DNA of 64,000 nucleotides from assembly GCA_029237695.1 (NCBI GenBank), contig CM055275.1:90876484-90940483 (forward strand). The letters are read 5' to 3'. The translations under genes were made by a program, and so were the position numbers. Positions 63,871 through 64,000 of this stretch are shown one piece after another. The DNA comes from Conchocele bisecta. Taxonomy: Eukaryota > Mollusca > Bivalvia > Lucinida > Thyasiridae. The first letter of the stretch is position 1. Each line of letters opens with the position of its first letter. The notes beneath the pieces were generated by a model that was given only the letters and a program-made list of their open reading frames with translations, ran no database searches and had not been told where the DNA came from.

Positions 63871-64000
63871 CATTTTTTCTCTGTAAAGCGTCCACCTAGA
63901 TGGCCAAAAGCTGCCTACGTATCTCAATGAAAATATTTATCATTTCCCAACAACATGATCAACAAGGTGATCACAGGCAAGTCTCACCCATGAAGGTCAT

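Overview
The window reads as nuclear DNA of a marine invertebrate, most likely a bivalve mollusc (inference). It is AT-rich, its genes are split by introns with GT/AG borders, animal-type tRNA-Gly genes are present, and perhaps half of it is short non-autonomous transposable elements, nearly all foldback elements with long internal palindromes. Nothing looks bacterial or viral. There is one 500-N assembly gap (60312-60811). No complete large gene is present; most long open frames are shadows of repeats. Families are given letters A-S here for cross-reference; those names are mine. || Layout. 1.6-7.1 kb: five exons resembling the C-terminal half of the centriole protein CEP135, with an in-frame stop, frameshifts, missing exons and a 65-bp unit covering an intron/exon border repeated exactly 15 times. 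9.5-13.5 kb: five exons encoding the C-terminal third of a GH20 beta-N-acetylhexosaminidase (chitobiase type) ending in a probable membrane anchor. Its first exon begins inside a large inverted duplication and is followed by decaying partial copies of itself. 14.4-16.4 kb: a 5'-truncated, broken non-LTR retrotransposon. 17.8-25.9 kb: an old tRNA-Gly(CCC) array on the minus strand (four whole, two TE-broken copies) spread apart by transposons. 27.7-28.7 kb: a small two-exon gene for a basic, SP/TP-rich protein of 125 residues whose only visible intron is almost entirely a foldback transposon. 29.4-31.0 kb: a CpG/CRE/ETS-rich stretch with divergent candidate first exons. 31-64 kb: nested transposons, palindromes and poly-C tracts, with one weak exon candidate at 52.5 kb. 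|| The most unusual object is a 389-bp miniature LTR element at 34668-35056. Its roughly 140-bp LTRs carry a tRNA-like block with A and B boxes; it has a primer-binding-like site, a purine tract, a 4-bp target duplication, an 'empty site' paralogue at 62.9 kb and a solo LTR at 37.0 kb. Other points are a transposon-made intron, TTAA-flanked foldback families sharing one core hairpin motif, and local exon-boundary amplification in both larger gene remnants. All family names rest on my reading of translated motifs; no searches were run.
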